A stretch of 57,044 bases of DNA from DASPJQ01 sp035299065 (GCA_035299065.1 DATGXI010000166.1:1-57044), one strand, 5' to 3'; counted from the first letter of the stretch, positions 33,055 to 43,204 are shown. Notes: generated by a model from the letters alone, not told the origin. Made by a program: numbers and translations.

Positions 33055-35061
33055 ATGGCTTCTAAGTTAGACTCAAAAATTCCCGAAGGACCTATTGACA
33101 CCAAATGGTCAAAGTATAAATCTTCGGTTGCCCTGGTAAACCCGGCAAACAAACGCAACATTGAAATTATTGTGGTTGGGTCAGGCCTTGCAGGCTCGTC
33201 AGCGGCATCGTCACTTGCCGAGTTGGGCTATAAAGTAAAGGTGTTTTGTTTCCAGGATTCGGCACGCAGGGCGCATTCCATTGCAGCGCAAGGCGGAATC
33301 AATGCAGCAAAAAATTACCAGAATGATGGTGACAGCGTTCACCGTTTGTTTTACGATACCATTAAAGGTGGCGACTATCGCGCACGCGAAGCAAACGTTC
33401 ACCGTTTGGCAGAGGTAAGCGCAAATATTATTGACCAATGTGTTGCTGCCGGTGTTCCATTTGCACGTGAATATGGCGGATTGTTAAGTAACCGTTCATT
33501 TGGTGGTACACAGGTGCAACGTACATTTTACGCTGCAGGCCAAACGGGTCAGCAATTGTTGCTTGGAGCATATAGCAGTTTAATGCGCCAGGCAGGACTC
33601 GGAAATGTAAAAATGTACGAGCGACATGAAATGCTTGATGTTGTAACGGTTGATGGAAAGGCACGTGGAATTATTGCACGTAATTTAATTACAGGTGAAA
33701 TTGAGCGTCATTCGGGCCACGCAGTATTGTTATGTACTGGTGGTTATGGTAACGTATTTTACCTTTCAACAAACGCAATGGGCTGCAACGTAACAGCCGC
33801 CTGGAAAGCACATAAAAAAGGAGCGTTTTTTGCAAATCCTTGTTATACGCAAATTCACCCAACCTGTATTCCGGTTTCGGGCGATCACCAGTCAAAATTA
33901 ACATTGATGTCAGAGTCGTTGCGTAACGATGGACGTATTTGGGTTCCTAAAAAGAAAGAAGATGCTGAAGGATTGCGTACGGGTAAAATAAAAGCAAGCC
34001 AGATTGCCGAAGACGATCGCGATTATTATTTAGAGCGCAGGTATCCGGCTTTTGGTAACCTGGTGCCACGCGATGTTGCTTCACGCGCTGCAAAGGAACG
34101 TTGTGATGCAGGGTTTGGTGTAAATGCAACCGGCCAGGCTGTATACCTCGATTTCTTTTACAACATGACCGAAAAATATGGTCGTGCTGAAGCCACCAAA
34201 CATGGCGTAAGCAATCCAACGCCTGAACAATTGAAAAAATGGGGTGCTGACGTGATCAAAGAAAAATATGGTAACCTGTTTGATATGTACAAACAAATTA
34301 CCGGTGTTGATCCCTATGAAGAACCAATGCAAATTTATCCTGCTGTTCACTATACCATGGGTGGTTTGTGGGTTGATTATAACTTAATGACAAACGTTCA
34401 GGGCCTATACGCACTTGGTGAAGCAAATTTCAGCGATCACGGGGCAAACAGGTTGGGAGCCTCGGCACTTATGCAAGGACTTGCTGACGGTTATTTTGTA
34501 ATTCCATACACCATTGGTGCTTACCTGGCAGGTGAAATACGCAATAAAGCCTTACCAATTACTGACGAGGCGTTTGTTAAAGCCGAAGCAGACGTGAGGG
34601 ATCAGATCAACAAATTGATGAACATCAAAGGAACCAAATCGGTTGACTATTTCCACAAGCGTTTAGGAAAAGTGATGTGGGATAAGTGTGGTATGGGTCG
34701 TAATGCACAGGGACTAAAAGAGGCCATTGAAGAAATAAAAAAAATACGTGAAGAATTCTGGAAAGATGTACGCGTTACAGGGGCAGTTGATGAATTTAAT
34801 CCTGAGTTGGAAAAAGCGGGACGTGTTGCCGATTTTCTTGAGTTGGGTGAATTAATGTGCCGTGATGCCCTGAACAGGAACGAATCGTGTGGAGGTCACT
34901 TCCGTGAAGAATACCAGGATGAAGGTGGTGAAACCCTGCGTGACGATGTAAACTTTGCCTATGTTGCCGCCTGGGAGTACATGACCGGTAACAACTGGGA
35001 ATTACACAAGGAAGAGTTGAAATACGAGAACATTAAAATTGCTGCACGTAACTATAAATAA
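33055..35061 (+). CDS. sdhA: Succinate dehydrogenase/fumarate reductase flavoprotein subunit
   Basis: This 668-residue protein has the family's normal length. The FAD dinucleotide fold is EIIVVGSGLAGSSAASSLAE near residue 40. The covalent-flavin histidine lies in ARRAHSIAAQGGINAA. The substrate region includes QIHPTCIPVSG, and the second FAD-contact block is LYALGEANFSDHGANRLGAS. It oxidises succinate to fumarate, or the reverse; direction cannot be read from sequence. It lies between sdhC (28 bp) and sdhB (31 bp) in one operon. Confidence 0.96.
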   Translation: MASKLDSKIPEGPIDTKWSKYKSSVALVNPANKRNIEIIVVGSGLAGSSAASSLAELGYKVKVFCFQDSARRAHSIAAQGGINAAKNYQNDGDSVHRLFYDTIKGGDYRAREANVHRLAEVSANIIDQCVAAGVPFAREYGGLLSNRSFGGTQVQRTFYAAGQTGQQLLLGAYSSLMRQAGLGNVKMYERHEMLDVVTVDGKARGIIARNLITGEIERHSGHAVLLCTGGYGNVFYLSTNAMGCNVTAAWKAHKKGAFFANPCYTQIHPTCIPVSGDHQSKLTLMSESLRNDGRIWVPKKKEDAEGLRTGKIKASQIAEDDRDYYLERRYPAFGNLVPRDVASRAAKERCDAGFGVNATGQAVYLDFFYNMTEKYGRAEATKHGVSNPTPEQLKKWGADVIKEKYGNLFDMYKQITGVDPYEEPMQIYPAVHYTMGGLWVDYNLMTNVQGLYALGEANFSDHGANRLGASALMQGLADGYFVIPYTIGAYLAGEIRNKALPITDEAFVKAEADVRDQINKLMNIKGTKSVDYFHKRLGKVMWDKCGMGRNAQGLKEAIEEIKKIREEFWKDVRVTGAVDEFNPELEKAGRVADFLELGELMCRDALNRNESCGGHFREEYQDEGGETLRDDVNFAYVAAWEYMTGNNWELHKEELKYENIKIAARNYK

Positions 35062-35092
35062 CGAACTAAGAACTAACGAAAATCTATAAGAT

Positions 35093-35866
35093 ATGGGTCA
35101 CGGTAATATGAATTTAACGCTAAAGGTTTGGAGGCAGCGCAATGCTAAAGACCGCGGCAAATTCGAAACATATAAATTACAAGGCATATCACCCGATATG
35201 AGTTTCCTTGAAATGTTTGATGTATTGAATGAGCAATTAATTAACGGTGGTTCTGACCCGGTTGCTTTTGATCACGATTGCCGCGAAGGAATTTGTGGTA
35301 TGTGCAGTATGTACATCAATGGTCGTCCGCACGGACCCAAAAATGCAGTAACCACCTGCCAGTTACACATGCGTTCATTTAACGATGGTGATACCATTGT
35401 GGTTGAACCTTGGCGCGCATCGGCATTCCCGGTAATAAAAGACCTTGTGGTTGACCGTAGCGCCTTTGACCGTATACAGCAAAAAGGTGGATTTATATCG
35501 GTAAACACAGGTAACGCTGTTGACGCTAACGCAATTCCTATTCCAAAGCACGATGCTGATATGGCATTTGCGGCAGCAGCCTGTATTGGTTGCGGAGCGT
35601 GTGTAGCAGCTTGTAAAAACTCTTCGGCCATGTTATTTGTTTCGGCTAAAGTTTCGCAATTGGCCCTTTTACCTCAAGGTAGAATTGAGCGCCATAAGCG
35701 TGTACTTGACATGGTGGCGCAAATGGACGAGGAAGGTTTTGGCAACTGTACAAACACAGGAGCCTGTGAAGCTGAGTGTCCTAAGGAGATTTCCCTGTCA
35801 AACATTGCCCGTATGAACCGCGAATATTATGTTGCCAACCTGGCAAGTGAAGAAAGCGGATCATAA
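35093..35866 (+). CDS. sdhB: Succinate dehydrogenase/fumarate reductase iron-sulfur subunit
   Basis: This 257-residue protein carries all three clusters. The 2Fe-2S ligands are in DCREGICGMCSMYING with the last Cys in VTTCQLH. The 4Fe-4S ligands are in CIGCGACVAACK. The 3Fe-4S ligands are in NCTNTGACEAECPKE. It links the SdhA flavin to the SdhC haems at the inner face of the membrane. It is the last gene of the sdhCAB operon. No hairpin terminator is evident after it. Confidence 0.96.
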   Translation: MGHGNMNLTLKVWRQRNAKDRGKFETYKLQGISPDMSFLEMFDVLNEQLINGGSDPVAFDHDCREGICGMCSMYINGRPHGPKNAVTTCQLHMRSFNDGDTIVVEPWRASAFPVIKDLVVDRSAFDRIQQKGGFISVNTGNAVDANAIPIPKHDADMAFAAAACIGCGACVAACKNSSAMLFVSAKVSQLALLPQGRIERHKRVLDMVAQMDEEGFGNCTNTGACEAECPKEISLSNIARMNREYYVANLASEESGS

Positions 35867-35910
35867 GCCTGTTAACTTCTTTTGGTTCAGTTTTTGCGTA
35901 TCTTAAAGCT

Positions 35911-36939
35911 GTGAAACGCTTATTCGCAATAGTTTTGTGTATGCCTGTTTTTTGTGCTTCAGCACAGGAATGTTTTATTGATGAAAGTTTTTCGCCTCAA
36001 CAATTTAAAGGGAACAAAGTAAAAACCATTAAGGTGAGTGTCATTCCAAAAGACTCAGCCTGGGGAAGACATGCATTTACCTATGAAATGTCAAGGAATA
36101 ATTCTTTTACAAGAGGTTCCCGTATTTCGGTACAGGGATACCTTGAAACAACTTGTTCCTGGTCAAAAGACAGCACCGTGCATGTTATGGAAATTAACAG
36201 TGTTGATGTGGTGAATAACCAGGTTTTGCCTATAAAGCGGGTTACACGCGAATACAATAAAAAGCATCAGTTACTAATGCATAGCATTGAGGAACTAATG
36301 GGTAATTACAGTAAACACATTACCCGCTTTAACCCTGCAGATACCAATGAAACCTACATTGAAACCATAGGAATGAGAGGAAATGACACAGTTGGGCATA
36401 GTGTAAACAAGCAAAACAGGAATGGGTTTTTAATGATTAGCCGTGAACGCAAAGAAGACGGAAAAATGTTTGTACGAAAGCAGGTGGTCATATACAAAGA
36501 CAGCCTTGTTGACCAGTTTGATGAATATGAAAACGGTAAACTGGTAAGTACACGTAAAGGTGCACCAAATGAATATGCTATATTGCGCAAGCGTATAGAT
36601 CCTGAGTCTAAAAACGCCTTACCGTATAAAATTTTTCAGCACAATGACACATTAACCATTGATATTACCGATGTGCCTGCCGAATACCTGAAGTGCCTGA
36701 AAAATTTCAAGGAAAAAAAGCTCAAAATGATTATCAAATATTTTCGTCCCAATAAGCTGGAAACATACGGGGTCGATTATTTGTACATGAATGGCTTGCC
36801 TTTGATTTCACACACCCTTGCGCTAAAAGAATTTAACCTGTATGAGTATGAATTTTACCAGGATGAGCCAAAAAAACCGGTAAAAACTCCGGTTAAAAAC
36901 AAAGGCAAATCACCTGTTAAAACCCCTGCAAAAAAATAA
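35911..36939 (+). CDS. Exported protein of unknown function with Lys-Pro-rich tail
   Basis: This 342-residue protein probably starts at a GTG (35911), since no ATG would leave a full signal peptide. The signal peptide reads MKRLFAIVLCMPVFCASAQ. The body has repeated beta-strand phrases (VSVIPKDSAWGRHAFTYEM, HVMEINSVDVVNNQVLPIKR, VVIYKDSLVDQFDEYENGKL) resembling the MORN/YD-like 'text-variant' repeats of exported Bacteroidota proteins. The last 25 residues are Lys-Pro-Thr-Val repeats (KKPVKTPVKNKGKSPVKTPA), probably disordered and basic. I do not recognise the family. It follows sdhB by 44 bp. Confidence 0.65.
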   Translation: MKRLFAIVLCMPVFCASAQECFIDESFSPQQFKGNKVKTIKVSVIPKDSAWGRHAFTYEMSRNNSFTRGSRISVQGYLETTCSWSKDSTVHVMEINSVDVVNNQVLPIKRVTREYNKKHQLLMHSIEELMGNYSKHITRFNPADTNETYIETIGMRGNDTVGHSVNKQNRNGFLMISRERKEDGKMFVRKQVVIYKDSLVDQFDEYENGKLVSTRKGAPNEYAILRKRIDPESKNALPYKIFQHNDTLTIDITDVPAEYLKCLKNFKEKKLKMIIKYFRPNKLETYGVDYLYMNGLPLISHTLALKEFNLYEYEFYQDEPKKPVKTPVKNKGKSPVKTPAKK

Positions 36940-37014
36940 AAGCCTTCCTAAAACCTTAAAGTTGGGGTATTTGCGCCTCTTTATCTAACTATTTAATTTT
37001 TGACTAAAAACCAT

Positions 37015-37022
37015 TATCTTTG
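37015..37022 (+). promoter_or_regulatory. TATCTTTG box upstream of the SBBP protein gene
   Basis: TATCTTTG fits TAnnTTTG and ends 14 nt before the ATG at 37037. A TTTTTG lies only 12 nt upstream, shorter than the usual 19-nt spacing, so support is partial. Confidence 0.4.
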
Positions 37023-37036
37023 AGAACACACGAAGG

Positions 37037-40000
37037 ATGAGAATACTTACTTCAATACCCGTTTTTTTACTGTTGCTGGTGAGTTTCACAACCAATGCAC
37101 AGCTAAAGTTCATAGAGAATAAAGGCCAGCTTAGTTATACCAATGGCCAGCCCGCAGCCGATGTTTTGTTTTATGCCGATGCAGGTAATGTGCGTTACAT
37201 GGTTCGTAAAACCGGCCTTACTTATATTCTTTCGAATCCCATTACCTACATGAATGGTCAACCTTTTGTGCAACCAGGTGAGCCGGTTGAAGGTAAACCC
37301 ATGGGTGACTCGCTGCTTGCAAGCGGATGGCGGGTTGATATGAATTGGATTAATTCAAATCCTGTTCCGAAAACGCGTACAGAAAATCAACTCAGACATA
37401 AACAAAATTATTACACACCCCGTTTTCCAAACGGCCTGATAGGTGTTCGTTCATTTGAGCGCGTAACACTTGAGAATGTTTTTAACGGAATTGATGTGGT
37501 GTTTTACAGTCAAAACAACCAGCTTAAGTATGATTACATTGTTCGCAATGGAATGCAATACGAACAAATTGCGTTTAAATTTGAAGGAGCTGAAGAGGTG
37601 AAATTTGATAAAAGCCAAATCTCCCTTAAAGTTCAGGGCGGAGTAATCAATGATTTTATTCCTGAAAGTTACGGTATTGAAAATGGCAAGAAGGTAAAGA
37701 TTGACATGCAATACGTACAGGACAACAAACACGTATTTACATACCAAACAAAGCAAAAAATTGATCGCTTCTCGTCTTTTGTAATTGACCCGGCTGTTTG
37801 GATAACTTATTTTGGTGGATCCGGTTATGAATATCCGTATGACATTGAAGTAAACGAAAAAGGCGAAACGTTTATGACGGGGTTAAGCGCCTCATCTGAC
37901 ATGCCGGTTACACCGGGTGCTTTTCAAACAGGATTCCCATTTGCTGTGGGCTCCTCGCCTTACATTTGTAAATTCCAGGCTGATGGTTCACTTGAATGGT
38001 CAACATTTTATTCAGGAACACTTTATGAAGAGTCAAACGGAATATGCGTTGACACGGTAAATCATCATGTATACATTTCCGGGTTCACCTATTCAGCCGA
38101 TTTTCCTACCACGGCTGGCTCATGGCAACCTGCGCTTATGGGAACCAATGCCGATGTGTTTGTTCTAAAATTTAATGAAGATGGTACACGTGTTTGGGCA
38201 ACATTTTTAGGTGGAAGTGTTTTTGATGTTGGAACAAAATGTGATGTTGACAACAGCGGCAATGTTTGGGTTACAGGTAGTTCATCTTCATCGGCCGACT
38301 GGCCTTTAGTTTCGCCCTATGATGGAACTTATGGTGGGGGTGGTAATGATGTTATTCTTGCCAAATTTTCTCCCGCATGTGTTTTGTTGTACTCAACATA
38401 TCTTGGTGGTGCACTGGAAGAAAAAGGAATTGACATTGACTTTACAACAGGCTTTATTGGTGTAACCGGTAATTCAAGAAGTGTGGCGTTTCCTGTAACG
38501 GCCGATGCATACGATGCAACAACAGCGGGTACTGACGGATTTTATACAAAGCTCAATTTAGCCGGTAATGTAGTTTACTCAACTTTTATGGGCGGTGGTG
38601 CACTGGACTTGCCGCAATCAATATCCTACAATAAATTAGGAGAGGCCATAGTTTCAGGACGCACAGGCTCTGCCGATTTTCCAACATCCGCCACTGCGTT
38701 ACAGCCTGCATTTGGCGGTGGTACGTGGGATGTATTTATGGTTAAATTCAAAACGGATAATACAGTTGATTGGTCTACGTATTACGGTACCGCAAACAGC
38801 GAAGCGGCTGCTGGCACTGCGATTGATCCTGATAACCAAATTTACCTCGTAACTACACTGGCCGATTTACCTCCTATGGAAGTTTTTAATTGTGCTTTTC
38901 AAAAAACAACCGGAGGCGATAAAGATTTATACATAACCAAATTCACCACAGGATGCTCAATAATTTGTAAAACATATCTTGGTGGGCCAGGTGAGGACAA
39001 TGGCGATATTTCTGGCGCACATATTGAATACCACAAAAGGTTTCTGCACGTGTCAGCTTATGTTTCTGATTTATTTCCTGTAACCGGTAATACTTCACAA
39101 CCGGCATTTGGTGGTTACTATGATGCCGCTGTTGCAAAAATATGCAGCATAGCGTGTGGTGATACACTTGCATCATTTGCGAATTACACGTTTAGTGACG
39201 ACTCGGTGTGTGTTGGTTTACCCGTTGAATTTGTGGCTGACGGTGTACCATGTGATAACAGCCTGGTAACCTATAACTGGAGTTTTCCGGGAGGAACACC
39301 TTCTTCATCAACATTGCAAAGCCCTACTATTGTATATGGTGTTTCAGGAGCGTTTACAGCAACACTAACCGTGCGCTCACCTTGTGATACAACGGTAAAA
39401 ATAGTAAATATATTCGCAGGAAATTTTGATGCACTAACATCAGTCATTACAGCCGATGTTGATTCTATTTGTTCAGGTCAAACCGTAAACATTACATCAG
39501 TTGTTTCAGGTGGAACAGCTCCTTTTGAATACACATGGTCTACTTCACCGTCTGATACCTTGTCAACAGTAGCAGCAACACCAACATCATCTGGCTACAT
39601 TTATTTTTCGGCTGACAATGCTACCAGTTGTCCGGGTATTGATAGTGTATATATAACCGTATTGCCAATAGCCAACCTGAATGCACCTGATGATACCTGT
39701 ATTTGTCCGGGTACAAATTTGGTGTTAACAGCAACAGGCGCTCCTTCTTATTTATGGAATACAGGTGCTACCACAGCAAGCATTGGCATATTGCCTGATT
39801 CCAATTTCACCTACGTGGTTACGTATTCAAATGGAATTTGTGCCGACTCGGATTCAACAGTTGTGTGTATTTATCCGGCACCATTTGTGGCTGCCTCTGC
39901 CGACACCAGTGTTGAATATCCAAATCCGGCAACAATTACCGTTATAGGTTCGGGCCCCTTCACCTGGGACATTACAACTGGACTTGATTGTGATACATGT

Positions 40001-40348
40001 AACACAACAACTGCCATGCCCGCTGAAACTACAACGTATACAGTTACCGTTACCAACGCACAGGGATGTACCGCCAGTGATGCCGTTACAGTAACGGTTA
40101 CTTATGCCCTTACCATTCCAAACATTATTACACCAAATGCTGACGGGTTAAACGATGTGTTTTACATTGATGGCTTGCCACCTGAATCCAAAATTGATAT
40201 TTTTAACCGTTGGGGAAATTTAATGTATCATTCTGACAACTATACCAATAATTGGAGCATTGCATCTGACGGAGTGTATTACTACGTGCTTACTATCACA
40301 GGCGGAAAGTCCTTTAAAGGCTTTTTGCACATAACTACCAGTAAGTAA
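37037..40348 (+). CDS. Large SBBP-repeat and PKD protein with T9SS type B C-terminus
   Basis: This protein has 1103 residues. A signal peptide ends near residue 21 (SFTTNAQ). Residues about 22-250 form the N-terminal domain that precedes SBBP repeats in Bacteroidota (LKFIENKGQL near the start). Residues about 255-690 hold about seven SBBP beta-propeller repeats of about 52 residues, marked by TYFGGSGYE, TFLGGSVFD, TYLGGALEE, TFMGGGALD, TYLGGPGED. Residues about 705-780 resemble a PKD domain (SDDSVCVGLPVEFVADGV, YNWSFPGGTP). The end is the CHU_C/gliding-motility type C-terminal domain (IITPNADGLNDVFYIDG, FNRWGNLMY), a T9SS type B signal. A surface adhesin or structural role is likely. Confidence 0.87.
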   Translation: MRILTSIPVFLLLLVSFTTNAQLKFIENKGQLSYTNGQPAADVLFYADAGNVRYMVRKTGLTYILSNPITYMNGQPFVQPGEPVEGKPMGDSLLASGWRVDMNWINSNPVPKTRTENQLRHKQNYYTPRFPNGLIGVRSFERVTLENVFNGIDVVFYSQNNQLKYDYIVRNGMQYEQIAFKFEGAEEVKFDKSQISLKVQGGVINDFIPESYGIENGKKVKIDMQYVQDNKHVFTYQTKQKIDRFSSFVIDPAVWITYFGGSGYEYPYDIEVNEKGETFMTGLSASSDMPVTPGAFQTGFPFAVGSSPYICKFQADGSLEWSTFYSGTLYEESNGICVDTVNHHVYISGFTYSADFPTTAGSWQPALMGTNADVFVLKFNEDGTRVWATFLGGSVFDVGTKCDVDNSGNVWVTGSSSSSADWPLVSPYDGTYGGGGNDVILAKFSPACVLLYSTYLGGALEEKGIDIDFTTGFIGVTGNSRSVAFPVTADAYDATTAGTDGFYTKLNLAGNVVYSTFMGGGALDLPQSISYNKLGEAIVSGRTGSADFPTSATALQPAFGGGTWDVFMVKFKTDNTVDWSTYYGTANSEAAAGTAIDPDNQIYLVTTLADLPPMEVFNCAFQKTTGGDKDLYITKFTTGCSIICKTYLGGPGEDNGDISGAHIEYHKRFLHVSAYVSDLFPVTGNTSQPAFGGYYDAAVAKICSIACGDTLASFANYTFSDDSVCVGLPVEFVADGVPCDNSLVTYNWSFPGGTPSSSTLQSPTIVYGVSGAFTATLTVRSPCDTTVKIVNIFAGNFDALTSVITADVDSICSGQTVNITSVVSGGTAPFEYTWSTSPSDTLSTVAATPTSSGYIYFSADNATSCPGIDSVYITVLPIANLNAPDDTCICPGTNLVLTATGAPSYLWNTGATTASIGILPDSNFTYVVTYSNGICADSDSTVVCIYPAPFVAASADTSVEYPNPATITVIGSGPFTWDITTGLDCDTCNTTTAMPAETTTYTVTVTNAQGCTASDAVTVTVTYALTIPNIITPNADGLNDVFYIDGLPPESKIDIFNRWGNLMYHSDNYTNNWSIASDGVYYYVLTITGGKSFKGFLHITTSK

Positions 40349-40380
40349 ATCCACTGTTTGTTTTTTTTCGTATTTAATGC

Positions 40381-41160
40381 ATGAAAAAATTCTTAATCAT
40401 AGTATGTTTTTCAAGTGGAGTTTTCCAGGGCAAGGCACAATTGGCTGACGGTAGTACAGCTCCCGATTTTACACTCAATGACATTAATGGCAATTCGATT
40501 AACCTGTACGGTTATTTGGATGCAGGCATTACGGTTTACCTGGATATTTTTGCGGCACATTGTCCAACCTGTTGGGCTTATCATAACACATATGCCTTAA
40601 AAGATCTTTACAACAACCACGGCCCGGCCGGCACATTAACACAGGACATAATGGTTATTGCCATTGAACACGATCCTGCAAATGGCATGAATGAACTAAC
40701 AGGCGTTAGCGGATCTACAGCTGGTGATTGGGTAACCGGCACACCTTATCCAATAATAAATCCCGAAGGAACTGATCGTTCAAACTTTATTTCTGCCTAT
40801 AACGTTACATTTTATCCAATGATCTATGCCATTTGTCCTGACAGGAAAATAACATGGATTGGAACGCAGGATGAAACTACATTGTATAACCACGTTGGCA
40901 CATGTGCAGTTTCAGGCATGAATGATGTGGATGTGGAAACATTGCAAGTTTACTTCAGTAACACGGACAATTTGATTCATGTAAAAGTCAGCAAAACGGG
41001 TGTTTGCAGCCTTACCATTTTTGATAGCAACGGCCGGGTAGTGCTACAGCAAAAATCGGTGGAAGGCCCGGTTTCTTTCACCCAATTTGGCCAGGGTATT
41101 TATTTATACCAGGTAACTGACAATACAGGTAATTTAAAAACCGGTAAATTTTTCAAATAG
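40381..41160 (+). CDS. T9SS-tagged thioredoxin-like protein
   Basis: This protein has 259 residues. A signal peptide ends near residue 19 (FQGKAQ). Residues about 20-175 have a TlpA/AhpC-like thioredoxin fold (GSTAPDFTLNDINGNSINLY) with an intact CPTC motif (C61-P-T-C64) in IFAAHCPTCWAYHN. Residues about 185-259 are a short T9SS type A domain ending GIYLYQVTDNTGNLKTGKFF. The pairing suggests a thiol-active protein placed at the cell surface. It lies 32 bp after the SBBP gene and ends 5 bp before the convergent DUF5777 gene. Confidence 0.82.
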   Translation: MKKFLIIVCFSSGVFQGKAQLADGSTAPDFTLNDINGNSINLYGYLDAGITVYLDIFAAHCPTCWAYHNTYALKDLYNNHGPAGTLTQDIMVIAIEHDPANGMNELTGVSGSTAGDWVTGTPYPIINPEGTDRSNFISAYNVTFYPMIYAICPDRKITWIGTQDETTLYNHVGTCAVSGMNDVDVETLQVYFSNTDNLIHVKVSKTGVCSLTIFDSNGRVVLQQKSVEGPVSFTQFGQGIYLYQVTDNTGNLKTGKFFK

Positions 41161-41165
41161 TAAAA

Positions 41166-42104
41166 CTATTCAATAGGGGCTTCTGACTCTGGCTCGGTTT
41201 TTTTCTTAGGTTTTACAATGGTAAATACCCTTGAAATATTAAACCCGAAATTTATATCACCATCGGTCCACTTTTGCGTTGTTTCGGTAATATACCCTTT
41301 GTCAATCATAATGGGGCTGTTGGTAAAATGCAATTGAAAAACGTGTCCGCCTGTTTCAATGTCAAAACCTATTGAAAGGGAATTTGTATAAACGTCTTTT
41401 CCTGTAGCATCTTTTGCCAGTTGGTCAGGCAAAACGTAAAAATACTCAGCATTCAGTGCAATTCGCCTGGTAAGTTTAATGCGGCCTGCGCCACCAATAA
41501 CATACACGGTATTTTTTTCAGCCGCTGTTGCAACAATGTTTCGGTGAACAATGGTTGGGAGCAATTCAAGTGTAAGTCCCTCGGTAAATTTACGTCCAAT
41601 AATTAATTGGTGTGTATACACAATACGCTGGCTGAATTTGAATTCGTAGGGCAAATTTTCAGGAACCTTCAAGCTGTTAATGGCCATGTTTGAATACCAT
41701 ATCATGGTAATGGGCATTTTATTTGACCCTTCGGTTTGCCACAGTATTTTGTACTTCAAATACTCATCGTAGGTTTTTTGATAGGTGCTGCGTCCAAAGC
41801 CAACCATTAAGCGGCTGGTGATTCCATAATCAAAGCTCAAACGCAAACTGGCCTGGTCCAAACCAAACAGTTCATACATGCCACCACTTAACATACCAAA
41901 GCGGTGTGAAATGCGAAAATCCAACACACCTTTATGGGTGGTTTCTGTTGATTGCGCATTAATAACTTTGCTGTTTTTAAAAGCAGCAGTAACGCGCGTT
42001 ACCTCTGCTGGTTCTTCGCCCAAATCATCAAGCATGTCCTGTGACATACCGGTTGAAACGGTAAAAAAAGAACAGGTAAAAAAGGCAGTTTTAATAAAAT
42101 TCAT
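41166..42104 (-). CDS. DUF5777-like outer-membrane barrel protein
   Basis: This 312-residue protein has a signal peptide ending near residue 21 (FFTVSTGMSQ). The body shows barrel strands (DFRISHRFGMLSGGMYELFG, ASLRLSFDYGITSRLMVGFG, IGRKFTEGLTLELLPTIVHR) and matches the DUF5777 pattern, including the 'RISHRF' and 'GLDQASLRLSFDYG' blocks near residues 70-100. It is the last gene of a leftward cluster with YceI, OB-fold, and CxxCH proteins, and DUF5777 genes elsewhere have similar neighbours. Its role is probably a pore or docking barrel for that cluster, which is inference. Confidence 0.8.
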   Translation of the reverse strand: MNFIKTAFFTCSFFTVSTGMSQDMLDDLGEEPAEVTRVTAAFKNSKVINAQSTETTHKGVLDFRISHRFGMLSGGMYELFGLDQASLRLSFDYGITSRLMVGFGRSTYQKTYDEYLKYKILWQTEGSNKMPITMIWYSNMAINSLKVPENLPYEFKFSQRIVYTHQLIIGRKFTEGLTLELLPTIVHRNIVATAAEKNTVYVIGGAGRIKLTRRIALNAEYFYVLPDQLAKDATGKDVYTNSLSIGFDIETGGHVFQLHFTNSPIMIDKGYITETTQKWTDGDINFGFNISRVFTIVKPKKKTEPESEAPIE

Positions 42105-42221
42105 AAGCTATAACCTGGGGTTTGTATAGTTTATACTGACGTAATTTAAATTGTCCAATTCAATAATTATAACCAAATGCCAGTCAGCATAACACAGGCT
42201 TAATTTTATGGATGAATTGTG

Positions 42222-42773
42222 TTATTTTTTGAAAGGTTCGTAGTTTGCAATATTAATTTTGACGTGAATAACCTCCGCAACTTTTGAAGGTGCTTTAATG
42301 TTATAGTCCTTACACTTTACGTCAATGTTTGCCGAGGCTGAAATTTTACCACCTTTTACAACAATACTTGCTTTTTCAGTAATGTTTTTTGTAACACCAT
42401 GCATGGTCATGTCACCTTTAATGGTTACGGGGTAAGTACCGTCTTTTTTCAAATCAACGGTACTCATATCGGTAACGGTTCCCTTAAAAGTAGCCTTTGG
42501 GTATTTTTTAGATTCCATGTAATCTTCATTGAAGTGCTCCTGCATAAGTGCCTTTTCGAATTCAAAAGCGGTAATAGCGGCAGCAAATTCAAGTTTTCCT
42601 GTCTCAACTTCAAGCATGGATGTTACGCGGTCATTGGTAGCCTCAATGGTTTCCATATCCGTTTCTGAACGAAAAACAATTTTGCCTTTTTTCGTAAAGT
42701 ACTTTGTTTGTGCCTGTGAGCTGAAAACAATTAGTGATAATACAGCTGCAAAAATTAATTTCATTTTGTTCAT
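42222..42773 (-). CDS. YceI family protein
   Basis: This 183-residue protein has a signal peptide ending near residue 22 (VFSSQAQ). The mature part is a complete YceI-like lipocalin fold (YFTKKGKIVFRSETDMETIE, KYPKATFKGTVTDMSTVDLK, YPVTIKGDMTMHGVTKNITE). YceI proteins bind polyisoprenoids in the periplasm in known cases. It lies 11 bp downstream of the OB-fold gene in the leftward cluster, and the DUF5777 barrel gene follows after 117 bp. Confidence 0.9.
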   Translation of the reverse strand: MNKMKLIFAAVLSLIVFSSQAQTKYFTKKGKIVFRSETDMETIEATNDRVTSMLEVETGKLEFAAAITAFEFEKALMQEHFNEDYMESKKYPKATFKGTVTDMSTVDLKKDGTYPVTIKGDMTMHGVTKNITEKASIVVKGGKISASANIDVKCKDYNIKAPSKVAEVIHVKINIANYEPFKK

Positions 42774-42784
42774 GATCTAAAAAT

Positions 42785-43204
42785 TTATTCGGTTATAATG
42801 GTTCCTTTGTTTAGTTCAACGTCTGATACTTTTCCGTTACATATTCCTTTGAGCGTTACTTTGTCACCTTCTTTTAATTTCGCGGCTTTTTCACCTTCCT
42901 CGGGCATTAACTGAACAGTGATCAGGGTCATGGGGTCGCTGGTTGTTAAACTAACATCCCAGGCCTTGTTATTTTCTGATACTGCATCAACCGTGCCACT
43001 AACCTCAATGATCTTGTCAAGGTATTTTTTATTTGCAGCATCTTCATTATCATAGGCCGTACGCAACTCCTCGGCTGTTACTTTAAAATCGGTGCTAAGT
43101 TCACTGGCAGTTGCCGGCTTACGTGTGTATTCATAGTAGGCATAGGCACCAACGCCTAACACAACTACAATACCGAAATAAATTATTTTACGTTTTAGTG
43201 TCAT
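42785..43204 (-). CDS. Membrane-anchored OB-fold (tRNA_anti-like) protein
   Basis: This 139-residue protein has an N-terminal membrane segment (IIYFGIVVVLGVGAYAYYEY) and a C-terminal OB-fold of the tRNA_anti-like type (LDKIIEVSGTVDAVSENNKA, EGDKVTLKGICNGKVSDVEL). Such small anchored OB-fold proteins are common beside YceI and cytochrome genes in Bacteroidota. The ligand is unknown. It lies 6 bp after the CxxCH lipoprotein gene and 11 bp before yceI. Confidence 0.8.
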   Translation of the reverse strand: MTLKRKIIYFGIVVVLGVGAYAYYEYTRKPATASELSTDFKVTAEELRTAYDNEDAANKKYLDKIIEVSGTVDAVSENNKAWDVSLTTSDPMTLITVQLMPEEGEKAAKLKEGDKVTLKGICNGKVSDVELNKGTIITE

